Made by a program: the position numbers and the translations under genes | Source of the DNA: Paraburkholderia tropica | GTDB lineage: Bacteria; Pseudomonadota; Gammaproteobacteria; Burkholderiales; Burkholderiaceae | Assembly (NCBI RefSeq): GCF_900109265.1 | Contig: NZ_FNZM01000024.1 | Span: 79,439 to 129,673 of the forward strand | DNA: 50,235 nt | Direction of reading: 5' to 3' | The notes under the pieces: model-generated | The model's database searches: none | What the model was told of the DNA's origin: nothing | What the model saw: the letters and a program-made list of their open reading frames with translations, nothing else | In this document: piece by piece, positions 12,735-20,753 of the stretch | How the letters are laid out: the number at the start of each line of letters is the position of its first letter | Numbering within the stretch: position 1 is the stretch's first letter

Positions 12735-13283
12735 CTACTCGCGCGCCGGCGCGCGCAGCACGCCGGCCATGTCGAGCTGCATCAGCACCATGTTGACGAG
12801 CCCGTTGACCGAAGGCCGGCCGGTCTCGATCACGAAATCGGCGACCTCGCGGTAGAGCGGATCGCGTTGCTCGTAGAGCGCTTCGAGTCGCCCTTTCGGG
12901 TCTTCGGTCTGCAGCAGCGGGCGATTCTTGTCGCGCCGCGTGCGCAGCCACAGATCGTGCGGGTGGGCGCGCAGATACACGACGAAACCGCGCTCCTTGA
13001 GCGCCGCGCGGTTTTCCGGGCGCAGCACGGCGCCGCCGCCGGTCGCGAGCACGATGCCCTCGCGCGCGCTCAGCTCGTCGATCATCTGCGCTTCGCGGTC
13101 GCGAAAGCCCGCTTCACCTTCCATTTCGAAGATCACGGGGATGCGCGCGCCGGTGCGCGCTTCGACCTCGTGATCGGAATCGAAAAACGGACGCTCAAGC
13201 CGGCGCGCGACCGCCCGGCCCACGGTCGTCTTCCCGGCGCCCATGAGCCCTACGAAAAATACATTGGCGTTAGCGTCCCGCAC
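12735..13283 (-). CDS. aroK: Shikimate kinase
   Basis: 182 aa. Phosphorylates shikimate with ATP in the chorismate route. P-loop GLMGAGKTTVGR near the N-terminus, the shikimate-binding FFDSDHEVEARTG, the GFRDRE segment and the ATGGGAVLRPENR loop are all present; the LID region reads KNRPLLQ. Initiation is placed at GTG 13283 with AGGAAA about 10 nt upstream. A possible promoter lies just upstream, so aroK may be expressed apart from the pil genes, although the order pilQ-aroK-aroB is that of the classical hof/pil-aroKB locus. Confidence 0.96.
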   Translation of the reverse strand: MRDANANVFFVGLMGAGKTTVGRAVARRLERPFFDSDHEVEARTGARIPVIFEMEGEAGFRDREAQMIDELSAREGIVLATGGGAVLRPENRAALKERGFVVYLRAHPHDLWLRTRRDKNRPLLQTEDPKGRLEALYEQRDPLYREVADFVIETGRPSVNGLVNMVLMQLDMAGVLRAPARE

Positions 13284-13315
13284 TTGCAGCGTTTCCTACG
13301 AAAGGTTGGTGCCGC

Positions 13316-13345
13316 AGCTTACTGGCAAAGCAGCGGCGTTGTCGA
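13316..13345 (-). promoter_or_regulatory. Possible aroK promoter
   Basis: On the minus strand, TCGACA (13340-13345) and TAAGCT (13316-13321) are spaced by 18 bp. This would start transcription about 25 nt upstream of the aroK GTG. The -10 match is modest. Confidence 0.4.
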
Positions 13346-13510
13346 GCCTGCGGGCCGCACGATCCGGCCCCGAAGCGGATAAACCCGCTTTTTCGCGCGA
13401 ATTTCCGCCGATTTGGGGCCGGTTCGTGCGCGATCTGCGCACGCGACACGATCCGCGTGGGGCCGCCGCAAACCGGAGGAAGGCTCAGTGCGATCACCGC
13501 GCGATCACCG

Positions 13511-13654
13511 CGTAGTCACCCGCGTAGTCACCCGCGTAGTCACCCGCGTAGTCACCCGCGTGGTCACCCGCGTGGTCACCCGCGTGGTCACCCGCGTGGT
13601 CACCCGCGTAGTCACCCGCGTAGTCACCCGCGTGGTCACCCGCGTGGTCACCCG
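13511..13654. repeat. Tandem array, 12 copies of a 12-bp unit, directly after the pilQ stop
   Basis: Twelve uninterrupted units of CGTRGTCACCCG read on the plus strand. The variable base runs A x4, G x4, A x2, G x2, which suggests block duplication. Two degenerate 11-bp copies precede it on the left. Each G-type unit is the reverse complement of the codons for R-V-V-T at the very end of pilQ. The rest of the 371-bp pilQ-aroK gap (13284-13510) holds the aroK leader and nothing else recognisable. Confidence 0.95.
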
Positions 13655-13675
13655 TTAATCGCCGGTGACCACGCG
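13641..13675 (-). repeat. Hairpin spanning the pilQ stop codon
   Basis: CGCGTGGTCACC (13641-13652) is a perfect 12-bp complement of GGTGACCACGCG (13664-13675). The 11-nt loop contains the TAA stop. The left arm is the last array unit and the right arm is pilQ coding sequence, so further units can pair in competition. Confidence 0.85.
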
Positions 13676-15274
13676 CGGCGTGATGAACACCACCAGTTCG
13701 CTGCGTTTGTCCCAATGCGCGCGATGCGAAAAAAGCGCGCCCAAAAGCGGTATTTTGCCCAGGAGCGGCACGCGCGTCACATCATCGCGGTCGTCGGTCG
13801 CATCGATCCCCCCGATCGAGACCGTCCCGCCATCCTCGATTTCGACGCGCGTCTGCACATGTTTCGTGTTGATCGCGGGCCCCGCGGCGGTCTGCTCGCC
13901 CACGCTGTCCTTCGCGACGTCGAGGTCGAGAATCACGCGGCCGTCCGGCGTGATCTGCGGCTCGACCTCCAGTTTCAGGCTTGCGCGCCGAAACTGCACG
14001 CCCGATACACCTTGCCCGACCTTGGCCTGATACGGCAGCTCGGTGCCCTGCTCGACCACAGCCTTGGTGCGATCCGCCGTCACCACGCGCGGACTCGACA
14101 CCACGCGCCCGCGCCCCTGCGCCTCCAGCGCGCTCAATTCGATGTCGAGCAGCCGGGTCGCGCGGGCGGCGAGCAACGTCAGGCCGAGTTGCGCGGCCGC
14201 GAAACCGTTGATCGCTCCCGCCCCCAGATCATAGAGCGTGCCGTCGGCGGCGCTGCCGCGCACGCCGCGCGCCGTGCCTTCGACCGCGTTCGGCGTCACG
14301 CCGAGCCGCACGCCCAGTTCGCGCGACAAGCCCTCGTCGCCTTCGACGATACGCGCTTCGATCAGCACCTGTCGCGCGGGCGCGTCCAGCCGCCGGATCA
14401 GGTCGGCGATCTGATCGAGCCGCCCCGCCAGATCGGTGACGAACAGCAGGTTCGTGCGCGCGTCCGCGACTGCCGCGCCGCGTTTGGACAGCGCGCGCTG
14501 CGTGCCGGAACCGCTCAACAGCCGCCGCAGATCCTCGGCGCGCGCGTAGTGCAGCTCGAACGCACGGCTCGCGAGCGGTTCGAGCTCGGCGGCGCGCGCA
14601 TGCGCCTCGAAACGCAGCCGCTCGCGCGCGGCGAGATCCGCGGCGGGCGCGACCCAAAGCACGCCGCCGTGCCGCTCCATCGCGAGGCCGTTCGACTCCA
14701 GCAGCAGATCGAAGGCCGCGCGCCACGGCACGCGGTCGAGGCGTAGCGTGATCTGGCCGCGCACGCGCTCGCTCGCGACGATGTTCAGCCGCGTGAACTG
14801 CGCGAAGGCATGCAGCACGGCGGTAAGTTCCGCGCGCTGGAAGTTGAGCGAGATCGGACGGTCGGGCGGCAGGCCGTCGCTCCCGGACGCTGTGTCGGCA
14901 AGACGCGACGGCGCGGGCAGCGGCACCGGCGGCCCTTCGAGCGGCTCGGGCGCGGCGGCGGGCACTGCGGTGGGCACTGCGTCCGCGCCATTCGTGGACG
15001 GCGGCGCGGCCGGTCGCTCGTCAGCAGGATCGGCAGGCGTGTCCTGCGTCGTCGAAAATGGGTTGGCGGTCCAGCCCGCGGGCGCGTCGGCCTGCTCGCC
15101 TTCGGGCAAGGGCGGCACTTCGTGGCGCGCGATCATCTGCGCCGCCGTACGCCACGCGGGCGTCGGCAACGGTGGCGGCGCCGGCGGCAACGCGGCGTGC
15201 GCGCCCAGCGCGAACGCGAGCATCGGCCACGCAAGCGAGCGGGATAGCGGCTGAATTGAGCGAACGCGTTTCAT
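13655..15274 (-). CDS. pilQ: Type IV pilus secretin PilQ, short form
   Basis: 539 aa. It forms the outer-membrane secretin ring through which type IV or competence pili pass. Signal peptide at residues 1-27 (SLAWPMLAFALGAHA), then a Pro/Ala-rich linker in place of the usual AMIN domains. An STN-like region follows (ISLNFQRAELTAVLHAFAQF), then an N-domain (ARTNLLFVTDLAGRLDQIADLIRRLD). The secretin core carries ARQVLIEARIVE, GRVVSSPRVVT and VPLLGKIPLLGALF, with ELVVFITPRVV at the end. PilQ proteins are usually about 700 aa, so this one resembles HofQ/ComE-type short secretins. Its ATG overlaps the stop of the upstream gene (ATGA), implying coupled translation. The stop lies inside a hairpin with a repeat array. 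Confidence 0.9.
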   Translation of the reverse strand: MKRVRSIQPLSRSLAWPMLAFALGAHAALPPAPPPLPTPAWRTAAQMIARHEVPPLPEGEQADAPAGWTANPFSTTQDTPADPADERPAAPPSTNGADAVPTAVPAAAPEPLEGPPVPLPAPSRLADTASGSDGLPPDRPISLNFQRAELTAVLHAFAQFTRLNIVASERVRGQITLRLDRVPWRAAFDLLLESNGLAMERHGGVLWVAPAADLAARERLRFEAHARAAELEPLASRAFELHYARAEDLRRLLSGSGTQRALSKRGAAVADARTNLLFVTDLAGRLDQIADLIRRLDAPARQVLIEARIVEGDEGLSRELGVRLGVTPNAVEGTARGVRGSAADGTLYDLGAGAINGFAAAQLGLTLLAARATRLLDIELSALEAQGRGRVVSSPRVVTADRTKAVVEQGTELPYQAKVGQGVSGVQFRRASLKLEVEPQITPDGRVILDLDVAKDSVGEQTAAGPAINTKHVQTRVEIEDGGTVSIGGIDATDDRDDVTRVPLLGKIPLLGALFSHRAHWDKRSELVVFITPRVVTGD

Positions 15275-16170
15275 CGGTGCGCCTCCGCCCAGTTCAGCAC
15301 CTGCGTCGCGCCCTCGACGGACAGGACGACCCGCTCCGGACCCACGCCCGTCACGCGTCCGCCCGCGAGCGGCGCGCCTGGCTGAACGGCGAGCGTGCCG
15401 TCGGCGGTTTCGATCAGCGCGAGCACGCGTCCACGCTCGCTCAGCGTGCCGACGAGCCGCAGCGCGCCATCGCCCTGCACGCCCGACGCAGCGCCGCCGC
15501 CCGCTGCGAGCGCAAACCGGCTCGCGAACGGATCGCGCGCGGCATCGGTCCGTTCTTCGATTGCGGCGACTTCGGCGACGTCGGCCGCTTCGATCGCGAC
15601 GGCGGGCAAACCGCCGAAAACGTGCAGCGTGGCCGCGATGGCAAGCGCGCTGCCGTTGCGCCGAACGACGATGTCCGCAGGCACCGCGAGTTCGGGCCAC
15701 TCGGCGAGGCCTGCGAGAAAGGCGCGAAGCTGGGCGAAACCGCCCCGTGCCGCAAGTTTGGTCGCGCGGAACGCCTGCGCTTTCGCGCCGCCCGGCGCGG
15801 CAGGTTCCAGCGCGATCAAGACAAGTCCGGCGTCTGCCGCCAGCCGGGAAACGCTGCGGATGTCGTCGGCGCTCGTGTTCGCTTGCTCCGATTCCGCCGA
15901 TCCCGTCAGTCTTGCGTCGCGCGGCCAGCCTTCGGCTTCGCGGCGCAGCGCGGGCAATCGCGCGAGCGTCCGCCGGGCGTCCGCGAGCCGCGCCTCGCCT
16001 TGGGCCAGCGCGCTTCGGGCCGCCTGCGCGCCGCCGGCATCGGTGAGAAAACACGCGATACCGCTCAGCAACGCGGCAAGCATCGCGAGCGTCGCGGCGA
16101 CCAGCGCGCGCCGTCTTCGCGTCCATGTGTGTAGCGGCCGCCAGCCGCGCAACGTCGACATGGCGTTCAT
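15271..16170 (-). CDS. PilO-PilP fusion protein
   Basis: 299 aa. The N-terminal half looks like PilO: a short basic cytoplasmic tail, one membrane helix (ALVAATLAMLAALLSGIACFL), a coiled-coil stretch (SALAQGEARLADARRTLARL) and a small alpha/beta domain. From about residue 215 it has the PilP pattern: RDPFASRF, then LRLVGTLSERGRVLALIET and a beta-rich C-terminus. PilP is normally a separate lipoprotein; no lipobox is found in this gene or between it and its neighbours, so the PilP part would be anchored by the PilO helix. AGGAGG precedes the ATG at 16170. The ATG overlaps the pilN stop and the stop overlaps pilQ. It would link the inner membrane PilN to the PilQ secretin. Confidence 0.78.
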   Translation of the reverse strand: MNAMSTLRGWRPLHTWTRRRRALVAATLAMLAALLSGIACFLTDAGGAQAARSALAQGEARLADARRTLARLPALRREAEGWPRDARLTGSAESEQANTSADDIRSVSRLAADAGLVLIALEPAAPGGAKAQAFRATKLAARGGFAQLRAFLAGLAEWPELAVPADIVVRRNGSALAIAATLHVFGGLPAVAIEAADVAEVAAIEERTDAARDPFASRFALAAGGGAASGVQGDGALRLVGTLSERGRVLALIETADGTLAVQPGAPLAGGRVTGVGPERVVLSVEGATQVLNWAEAHR

Positions 16171-16835
16171 TTCGCCTCCTTCGCCGGCGCAGTCGAGACC
16201 GAATCCGAAGCCGGTGCAGTCGCGCCTTTCCAGACGAGCCGCGCAGCCACGCGAATCGGCTCGACGCGATGCGGGACGCTCGCGCCTGATCCACCGCGCG
16301 AACGTGCGCCGCCCGCCTCCTGCGCGCGCTTCATCTCCTGCACGCTCACGGCCTCGACCTCGGGCAGCGCGCGCAGGCGTTCGAGCCACGCCGCCGCCGC
16401 GATCTCGTCGGCGGCGTTGGCCAGCAACTCGGTGGCGTCGCCGTGCTGGGCCAGTTGTTCGAGCGCGACGCCTTCGGTGCGCGCCCGCGCCAGGCCGTCG
16501 ACGAGCGCGAACAACCGCTGGAAAGGGCGCGCCCGCTCGCGCGCTTCACTCGAGGCAAGCTGCCGCGCGCGTGTCTCCCGAGCGAGCCGTTGCGCCTCGG
16601 CGAGCGGCGCGCCCAGTTGCGCGAGTTGCCGCTCCAGCGCCGCGTGCCGCGTCGCCAGGCGTGTCTGCTCGACGTGCTGCCAGCCCGCGACCGCGCAGCC
16701 GCACACGCCACCTAAAACCGCCGCCGCGAGCCATTCGAGCGCGCGACGCCGACGCACGCGCCGCACCGCCCCCGGCCGCCACGGCAGTAGATTGAAACCC
16801 TCGCGCGCGCCAGCCATCTTCGCGCGCCGCCTCAT
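16167..16835 (-). CDS. pilN: Type IV pilus assembly protein PilN
   Basis: 222 aa inner membrane protein of the pilus alignment complex. It starts MRRRAKMAGAREGFNLLPWR. The FNLLPWR segment is the conserved PilN peptide that docks into the PilM groove. One membrane helix follows (ALEWLAAAVLGGVCGCAVAG), then a coiled coil (RHAALERQLAQLGAPLAEAQRLA) and a small periplasmic domain. The ATG at 16835 overlaps the pilM stop as ATGA, with GGGGTG just upstream; a second Met lies six codons in. Both ends show 4-nt overlaps, so the operon is tightly coupled. Confidence 0.85.
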   Translation of the reverse strand: MRRRAKMAGAREGFNLLPWRPGAVRRVRRRRALEWLAAAVLGGVCGCAVAGWQHVEQTRLATRHAALERQLAQLGAPLAEAQRLARETRARQLASSEARERARPFQRLFALVDGLARARTEGVALEQLAQHGDATELLANAADEIAAAAWLERLRALPEVEAVSVQEMKRAQEAGGARSRGGSGASVPHRVEPIRVAARLVWKGATAPASDSVSTAPAKEAK

Positions 16836-17923
16836 TCGCTCACCCCACGCAGTGCGAGGCCGAAGGCGACCACGCACGACGGGTCGTGCAGCAGGCCGAC
16901 GTCGAGCGGTTGTTCGGTGTCGGCATCGGCGAGTGGCGCGCATTCGAACGGCAGCACCGGACTGCCGAGCACGTCGCCAATATCCGCGAGCGAAAACTGC
17001 ACGCCCGCCAGCATCGAGAGATCGCCCGACACCAGCGTGCAGCCGACCTGCGCGCCGCTCGCCAGATCGCGCAACGCCTCGACGAGATCGGCGTACTCGA
17101 GCGCGGGAAAACGCATGCGGCGGGTGACGGATTCGTCGGCGACGAGCCAGCCGTGAATGCCGTCGGCGCCGATCCAGAGCGCGGCCCAGGTCTCGTGCGG
17201 CGGCAACTCGAACGCCGCCGCGTGGCGCATCGCACGCAGCGCCGCGTGCGCTTCGTCGTCCAGCGCGCAGAGCGTGATGCCCGCCATCGCCGCGCACTCG
17301 ATACGCGTTTCGAGATGCGCGCGCGCCGTGGCCGCGATCGTCACGCGCGCCTCGCGCAGCACAGCCGTGCCGAGGGCCGACGCACCCGACGCACCCGACG
17401 AGCCAGGCGAATCGGGCGAATCGGGCGAATCGCACGAGCCGAGCGAATAGATGGACCCGAACGGACCCACCTGCCAGTCGACCGCCAGCTCATGCCGCTC
17501 GATGCCCGCCACGCGCTCGGCCTCGGCCAGCACCAGCGGTTCGAGCTCCGTATAAAGCCCCGACACGTCCGCGCGCCACGCAGGCGACCCGGCCTCCGGC
17601 ACGAGCCGCGCGAGCGGCACCGTGGCCAGCAGCGTCGCGCCCGTGGGCAAGGCCATCGCACAGCGCAGACCGGCCTGGGCGCACGCCCGAGGCAGCCCGC
17701 CGAACAGCGCGCGCAACGCCGCCGCCAGCGCCGTGCGGTCAGCGATCTCCGCGCCCGACAGCACCTCGCGCCCCAGCGGCGCACGCGCCAGCCACTCGAT
17801 GCGCAGCGGACCGCCGCCGAACAGCGGCTCGCTGAGCACGACCAGCGTGATGCCGCGCGCGCTCACGTCGACGCCAGCGGCATGACGGCGAGCATTCAAC
17901 AACAGCGGATTGAGCAGGCTCAT
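16832..17923 (-). CDS. pilM: Type IV pilus assembly ATPase-like protein PilM
   Basis: 363 aa, cytoplasmic actin-fold protein that binds PilN at the membrane. The N-terminus LLLNARRHAAGVDVSARGITLVVL matches the family opening with the phosphate-binding strand; ETWAALWIGADGIHGWLV would be the second such strand. The ATG at 17923 has GGAG eight bases upstream. Roughly in the middle lies a Ser/Asp/Pro/Gly/Ala insertion (CDSPDSPDSPGSSGASGASA) coded by short 9-bp tandem repeats, not usual in PilM. First gene of pilMNOPQ. The divergence from canonical PilM is high, so the assignment leans on gene order as well. Confidence 0.82.
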   Translation of the reverse strand: MSLLNPLLLNARRHAAGVDVSARGITLVVLSEPLFGGGPLRIEWLARAPLGREVLSGAEIADRTALAAALRALFGGLPRACAQAGLRCAMALPTGATLLATVPLARLVPEAGSPAWRADVSGLYTELEPLVLAEAERVAGIERHELAVDWQVGPFGSIYSLGSCDSPDSPDSPGSSGASGASALGTAVLREARVTIAATARAHLETRIECAAMAGITLCALDDEAHAALRAMRHAAAFELPPHETWAALWIGADGIHGWLVADESVTRRMRFPALEYADLVEALRDLASGAQVGCTLVSGDLSMLAGVQFSLADIGDVLGSPVLPFECAPLADADTEQPLDVGLLHDPSCVVAFGLALRGVSE

Positions 17924-18072
17924 CGCATTTCTCCCGTGTGCTTTGCGCCGCGAACCGTTCGTGGCGCGTTGCTGGGATTGTGCGAAGCGTCCGCTCGCGC
18001 GAACACTCGGCCAGATGGCCAATCTCGCAGCGAATCCGATCGGGATGCTTCTCCGCGCCATGAGACGCGGCT

Positions 18073-18086
18073 AGAGTGAGCACTCT
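18073..18086. promoter_or_regulatory. Palindrome, possible operator
   Basis: AGAGTG-AG-CACTCT is a perfect 6-bp inverted repeat with a 2-bp centre in the pilM-mrcA divergent region. No known regulator consensus was recognised. Confidence 0.35.
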
Positions 18087-18206
18087 GTCGTGCGTCATCT
18101 GTCCCGCTAGCGTCCGCCCTGCACCTGCGCCATACACCGGCCGAGACGCTGCACGACCCGCCTCAAGCCGTGCGTAAGCTTTCCGAAAGCACGCGAGGCG
18201 GGCGGC

Positions 18207-18212
18207 TATAAT
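18207..18212 (+). promoter_or_regulatory. -10 box of the mrcA promoter
   Basis: A consensus TATAAT lies 26 bp upstream of the mrcA ATG, implying a leader of only about 20 nt. No good -35 is visible at 16-18 bp, and no clear SD precedes the start codon. Confidence 0.55.
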
Positions 18213-18238
18213 CGCGGGACTGTTTTTCCGGTAACCGT

Positions 18239-20677
18239 ATGCAAGACGTCCAGCCTCCCTCGTCCGCTCCGTCCACCCCGCCGGAGCCGCCCGCCTCGAC
18301 CCGGCGCAAGCGGCCCTGGTGGGTCAAGCTGCTGATCGGTTTTGTCGTGCTGATCGCGGGCGCCGCCGCGTGCGTCGCGCTCGTGCTCGGCTACGCGCTG
18401 ATCGTCGCCACGCCGAATCTGCCGTCGCTCGAGGCGCTCACTGACTACCGGCCCAAGGTGCCGCTGCGCATCTACACGCGCGACCACGTGCTGATCGGCG
18501 AATTCGGCGAGGAGCGGCGCGACATCGTCCATTTCCAGGACGTGCCGGACAATCTGAAGAAAGCCATCCTCGCCATCGAAGACGCGCGCTTCTACGAGCA
18601 CGGCGGCGTCGACCTCACGGGCATCGCGCGCGCGGGCTTCGTCGCCCTGACGAACGGCCATGCGTCGCAGGGCGCGAGCACGATCACCATGCAGGTGGCG
18701 CGCAACTTCTTCCTGTCGAGCGAAAAGACCTATACGCGCAAGATCTACGAAATGCTGCTCGCCTACAAGATCGAGTCGAAGCTCTCGAAGGACCAGATCC
18801 TCGAGGTCTACATGAACCAGATCTATCTGGGGCAGCGCGCCTACGGCTTCGCGAGCGCCGCGCGCGTGTACTTCGGCAAGGATCTGAAGGACCTCACGCT
18901 CGCCGAATGCGCGATGCTCGCGGGGCTGCCGAAGGCGCCGTCGGCGTATAACCCGGTCGTCAATCCGAAGCGCGCGAAGGTGCGTCAGGAATACATCCTC
19001 GAACGCATGCTGGAGCTGCATTACATCACCCAGCAGCAGTACGACGACGCCGCCGCGCAACCGCTCGTCGTGAAGGGCCAGGGCAAGGAATTCAGCGTGC
19101 ACGCGGAGTACGTGGCGGAAATGGTGCGTCAGATGATGTACGCGCAGTACCACGAAGAGGCCTACACGCGTGGTCTGAACGTGGTCACGACCATCGATTC
19201 CGCCGACCAGGACGTGGCCTACCGCGCGCTGCGCAAGGGGCTGATGGATTACGAGCGGCGTCACGGCTATCGCGGCCCGGAAGCTTTCATCGACCTGCCC
19301 GCCGACGCCGACGACCGCGAACAGGCCATCGACGACGCTTTGATCGAGCATCCGGACAACGGCGAACTCGTGGCGGCCGTGGTCACCTCGGCGAGCCCGA
19401 AGGAAGTGCAGGCCACCTTCATGGACGGCAACACGGCCAGCATCACCGGCGACGGCCTGCGCTTCGCGCAGTACAACCTCTCCGCGCGCGCGCAGCCGAG
19501 CCAGAAGATCCGCCCGGGCGCGATCATCCGCGTGGCGCGCAACAACGCGGGCGAATGGTCGATTACGCAGTTGCCGCAGATCGAGGGCGCGTTCGTCTCG
19601 GTGGTGCCGCAGGACGGCGCGATCCGCGCGCTGGTGGGCGGCTTCGACTTCAACAAGAACAAGTTCAACCACGTCACGCAGGCGTGGCGTCAGCCGGGTT
19701 CGAGCTTCAAGCCGTTCATCTATTCGGCGTCGCTCGACAAGGGGCTCGGGCCGGCCACGATCATCAACGACGCGCCGCTCTTCTTCAGCGCGGCGGAAAC
19801 CGGCGGCCAGGCGTGGGAGCCGAAGAACTACGGCGGCGGCTTCGACGGCCCCATGACCATGCGCACGGCGCTCATGAAGTCGAAGAACCTCGTGTCGATC
19901 CGCATCCTCAACCACATCGGCACGAAGTACGCGCAGCAGTACATCACGCACTTCGGCTTCGACGCCGAGCGTCATCCGGCCTATCTGCCGATGGCGCTGG
20001 GCGCCGGCCTCGTCACGCCGCTGCAGATGGCGGGCGGTTACGCCGTGTTCGCGAACGGCGGCTATCGCGTGAATCCGTATCTGATCGCCGAAGTCACCGA
20101 TCAGCGCGGCATGGTGGTCGCGCAGGCGCAGCCGCTCGTCGCGGAGCAGAACGCGCCGCGCGCGATCGATCCGCGCAACGCCTACATCATGAACAGCCTG
20201 CTGCAGAGCGTGGCGCAGCGCGGCACGGGCGCGAAGTCGAACGTCCTCAAGCGCACCGACCTCGGCGGCAAGACCGGTACGACCAACGATTCGCGCGACG
20301 CCTGGTTCGCGGGCTACCAGCACACGCTCGCGGCCATCGCGTGGATCGGCTACGACAATCCGCGCAGCCTCGGGGACCGCGAAACCGGCGGCGGCCTTTC
20401 GCTGCCCGTGTGGATCGACTACATGCAGAAAGCGCTCAACGGCGTGCCCGAGTACAAGATGCCGATGCCCGACGGCATCGTCACGCTCGGCGACGAGCTG
20501 TATTACGCCGACGCCACGCCGGGCCACGGTTTCGTTTCCACCGTGGGCATCAGCCAGGCGGCGCTCGACGCGGCGGCGAGCGGCGAACAGGGCGCGCAGG
20601 GTTCGTCCGAGAGCGAGCCCGCGCACGTCAACGCGCAGGAGAAGGAAGACATCATGAATCTGTTCCGCAAGCACTGA
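18239..20677 (+). CDS. mrcA: Penicillin-binding protein 1A (bifunctional glycosyltransferase/transpeptidase)
   Basis: 812 aa class A PBP that polymerises and cross-links peptidoglycan at the inner membrane. A Pro-rich cytoplasmic tail and RRKRPWW precede one membrane helix (residues about 30-56). The GT51 domain has the catalytic EDARFYEHGGVD (residues 114-124) and QGASTITMQVARN. The transpeptidase has SSFK with Ser488 as nucleophile, SKN (MKSKNLVS) and KTGT at 678-681. An OB-like insertion lies between the two domains. The C-terminal tail is Ser/Glu-rich. A terminator follows directly. The pilMNOPQ genes lie back to back with it, as in many gammaproteobacteria and betaproteobacteria. Confidence 0.97.
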   Translation: MQDVQPPSSAPSTPPEPPASTRRKRPWWVKLLIGFVVLIAGAAACVALVLGYALIVATPNLPSLEALTDYRPKVPLRIYTRDHVLIGEFGEERRDIVHFQDVPDNLKKAILAIEDARFYEHGGVDLTGIARAGFVALTNGHASQGASTITMQVARNFFLSSEKTYTRKIYEMLLAYKIESKLSKDQILEVYMNQIYLGQRAYGFASAARVYFGKDLKDLTLAECAMLAGLPKAPSAYNPVVNPKRAKVRQEYILERMLELHYITQQQYDDAAAQPLVVKGQGKEFSVHAEYVAEMVRQMMYAQYHEEAYTRGLNVVTTIDSADQDVAYRALRKGLMDYERRHGYRGPEAFIDLPADADDREQAIDDALIEHPDNGELVAAVVTSASPKEVQATFMDGNTASITGDGLRFAQYNLSARAQPSQKIRPGAIIRVARNNAGEWSITQLPQIEGAFVSVVPQDGAIRALVGGFDFNKNKFNHVTQAWRQPGSSFKPFIYSASLDKGLGPATIINDAPLFFSAAETGGQAWEPKNYGGGFDGPMTMRTALMKSKNLVSIRILNHIGTKYAQQYITHFGFDAERHPAYLPMALGAGLVTPLQMAGGYAVFANGGYRVNPYLIAEVTDQRGMVVAQAQPLVAEQNAPRAIDPRNAYIMNSLLQSVAQRGTGAKSNVLKRTDLGGKTGTTNDSRDAWFAGYQHTLAAIAWIGYDNPRSLGDRETGGGLSLPVWIDYMQKALNGVPEYKMPMPDGIVTLGDELYYADATPGHGFVSTVGISQAALDAAASGEQGAQGSSESEPAHVNAQEKEDIMNLFRKH

Positions 20678-20697
20678 TTCACCGATGCTGCAAACGC

Positions 20698-20727
20698 AAA
20701 ACGGGCACCCGAGGGGTGCCCGTTTTT
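20698..20727. terminator. Bidirectional terminator between mrcA and cyaY
   Basis: ACGGGCACCC-GAG-GGGTGCCCGT hairpin with A-tract on the left and T-tract on the right. It serves the two convergent genes. Confidence 0.92.
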
Positions 20728-20753
20728 CATGCTGCGGCCGCGTTAGCGGGACT

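Larger units (their letters stand above)
17924..18238. other. Divergent intergenic region between pilM and mrcA
   Basis: 315 bp without a gene. It contains a perfect palindrome AGAGTG-AG-CACTCT at 18073-18086 and a TATAAT box for mrcA at 18207-18212. No convincing pilM promoter was found. Confidence 0.6.

Noticed and set aside
13511..13654. Array considered as a CRISPR
   Set aside because: Units are 12 bp and contiguous, with no spacers and no cas genes nearby.
13413..13658. Open frame coding (RVVT)n over the tandem array
   Set aside because: The repeat length is a multiple of three, so it stays open by chance; there is no SD or homology outside the repeat.
15275..16294. N-terminal extension of the pilQ frame through the upstream gene
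   Set aside because: The extension is Arg-rich and out of frame with the PilO-PilP gene; the signal peptide begins at the ATG at 15274.
18206..20674. Long minus-strand open frame opposite mrcA
   Set aside because: Arg/Val/His-rich composition typical of antisense frames; mrcA on the plus strand has all catalytic motifs.
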